Assembly: GCF_005576615.1 (NCBI RefSeq)
Contig: NZ_CP040330.1
Location: 248,001 to 312,000 of the forward strand
Origin: Natrinema versiforme
GTDB taxonomy: Archaea > Halobacteriota > Halobacteria > Halobacteriales > Natrialbaceae
Direction: 5' to 3'
Length of the DNA stretch: 64,000 bases
The translations under genes were made by a program, and so were the position numbers. Positions 63,292 through 64,000 of the stretch are shown here, in pieces. How positions within the stretch are numbered: position 1 is the stretch's first letter; each line of letters begins with the position of its first letter. The notes beneath the pieces were generated by a model, which was not told the origin of the DNA, ran no database searches, and saw only the letters and a list, made by a program, of their open reading frames with translations.

Positions 63292-64000
63292 ATGAGCGAT
63301 TCACCGTCGGAGCGCGACGAGAGCGGCGACGAGGCGACCGCAAGCCACGTTGTCACCGCGTTCCTCCGCAACCGCGGGGAGGTCCTGTTACTGCGCCGGA
63401 GCGATGTGGTCGGCACCTACGCGGGCCAGTGGGGCGGCGTCTCCGGGTTCGCCGAAGGCCAGCCGGACGAGCAGGTCCGCGTCGAGATCCGCGAGGAAAC
63501 GGGCCTCGAGGACGACGCCGTTTCGCTCGTCCGCACCGGGCGGCCGGTCGAGTTCACTGACCCGGACCTTGAGCGCGAGTGGGTCGTCCACCCGTCTCTG
63601 TTCGACTGCGAGCACCGCGAGATCGACCTGAGCGAGGAACACGACAACTTCGAATGGGTCTCGCCGACGGAGATGCTCGAGGGCGTCGGGGACGATCGGG
63701 AGACGGTCCCGGAACTGCGGACCGCCTACGAGCGCGTGGCCCCTACCGTTCGCTCGATCGCGGCCGACGACGAGCACGGGGCCGCATATCTGTCCGTCCG
63801 TGCGCTCGAGGTACTTCGCGACCGGGCGGGCCTGCTCGTCGCCGAGCGACGCGAGTTCGGTCCGGACCCCGACGGCGAGCGGGACGAGCTCGCCGAACTC
63901 GCGGGCCGGTTGCTCGAGGCCCGGCCGTCGATGGCCGTCCTCCGGAATCGGGTGAACCGGACGATGGCCGGTGCGGCGGGGGCGGACGGCGGTGCGCCGG
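63292..64000 (+). CDS. NUDIX-domain protein fused to eIF2B-like region (3' end outside window)
   Basis: The frame from ATG 63292 stays open to the window edge, so 236 codons are seen. The N-terminal NUDIX domain (VVTAFLRNRGEVLLLRRSD, GGVSGFAEGQPDEQVRVEI, then REETGL) keeps E-x-x-E-E-x-G but has substitutions at other box positions. After about residue 160 the sequence changes to a helical part (AAYLSVRALEVLRDRAGLLV, LAGRLLEARPSMAVLRNRVN) typical of the N-terminal helices of eIF2B/ribose-1,5-bisphosphate isomerase-like proteins. Such NUDIX-eIF2B fusions are known in haloarchaea. The catalytic eIF2B-like core would lie beyond the window. Confidence 0.87.
   Translation, partial: MSDSPSERDESGDEATASHVVTAFLRNRGEVLLLRRSDVVGTYAGQWGGVSGFAEGQPDEQVRVEIREETGLEDDAVSLVRTGRPVEFTDPDLEREWVVHPSLFDCEHREIDLSEEHDNFEWVSPTEMLEGVGDDRETVPELRTAYERVAPTVRSIAADDEHGAAYLSVRALEVLRDRAGLLVAERREFGPDPDGERDELAELAGRLLEARPSMAVLRNRVNRTMAGAAGADGGAP

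Overview
The window is a chromosomal segment of a haloarchaeon. GC content is high, the proteins are strongly acidic (Asp/Glu-rich), many promoters are archaeal TATA boxes about 25-33 bases upstream of start codons (leaderless type), and the rRNA operon has the haloarchaeal order 16S - tRNA-Ala - 23S - 5S - tRNA-Cys with bulge-helix-bulge processing stems. The genus cannot be fixed from the sequence alone; Natrialbales would fit.

Bases 1-22,300 hold the most unusual part, an accessory locus built around three different, very divergent tubulin/FtsZ-superfamily proteins. On the minus strand, eight genes (16308 down to 4162) overlap or abut, mostly by ATGA junctions. They encode a tubulin-like GTPase with a QAG T1 loop, two small or medium secreted/membrane proteins, a membrane coiled-coil protein, a second tubulin-like protein, a large membrane protein with an ectodomain and internal beta-sandwich domains, and two signal-peptide proteins with a C-terminal membrane anchor. 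Upstream on the same strand lie a membrane/PH-like/coiled-coil protein, a third tubulin-like protein with an N-terminal C2H2 zinc finger, and another membrane-anchored coiled-coil protein. A convergent plus-strand pair encodes an AAA+ ATPase (cut by the window edge) and a large beta-propeller plus Ig-like repeat protein. My inference is that this is a membrane-remodelling or envelope-linked cytoskeletal system. It resembles in concept the FtsZ-like systems predicted from genome context, but this gene set is not one I can name.

Bases 22,300-33,800 are ordinary haloarchaeal genes: a Ski2/Hel308-type helicase, two membrane proteins, lipoyl synthase, and the 2-oxoacid dehydrogenase operon pdhA-pdhB-pdhC-lpd, followed by a small winged-helix regulator with its membrane partner. 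Lipoyl synthase sits directly upstream of the complex whose E2 needs lipoate.

Bases 33,800-40,000 are the rRNA operon, preceded by five (perhaps six) tandem promoter copies. Both the 16S and 23S processing stems with 3-4-3 bulge-helix-bulge motifs can be paired base by base, and a mini tRNA-like element sits immediately 5' of 5S. Bases 40,000-44,000 hold a secreted metzincin-like protease with about 12 calcium-binding repeats, a tRNA-Lys gene flanked by decayed copies of its own 3' end (a likely integration hot spot), and poorly coding DNA.

Bases 44,000-56,000 carry small conserved haloarchaeal genes (a YciF-like protein, RimI, the DUF5810/DUF5809 pair, NUDIX, rhodanese, SUI1/eIF1, cold-shock protein, zinc ribbon), the MoxR - DUF58 - transglutaminase operon, and a coenzyme F420 pair (CofE and an F420-dependent oxidoreductase). 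Bases 56,000-64,000 hold an NRAMP-like transporter - hydantoinase/oxoprolinase A - B - Asp/Glu racemase-like operon, with phased 10-bp repeats upstream, a ribbon-helix-helix regulator, a metallophosphoesterase, and the start of a NUDIX/eIF2B-like fusion protein that runs off the window.
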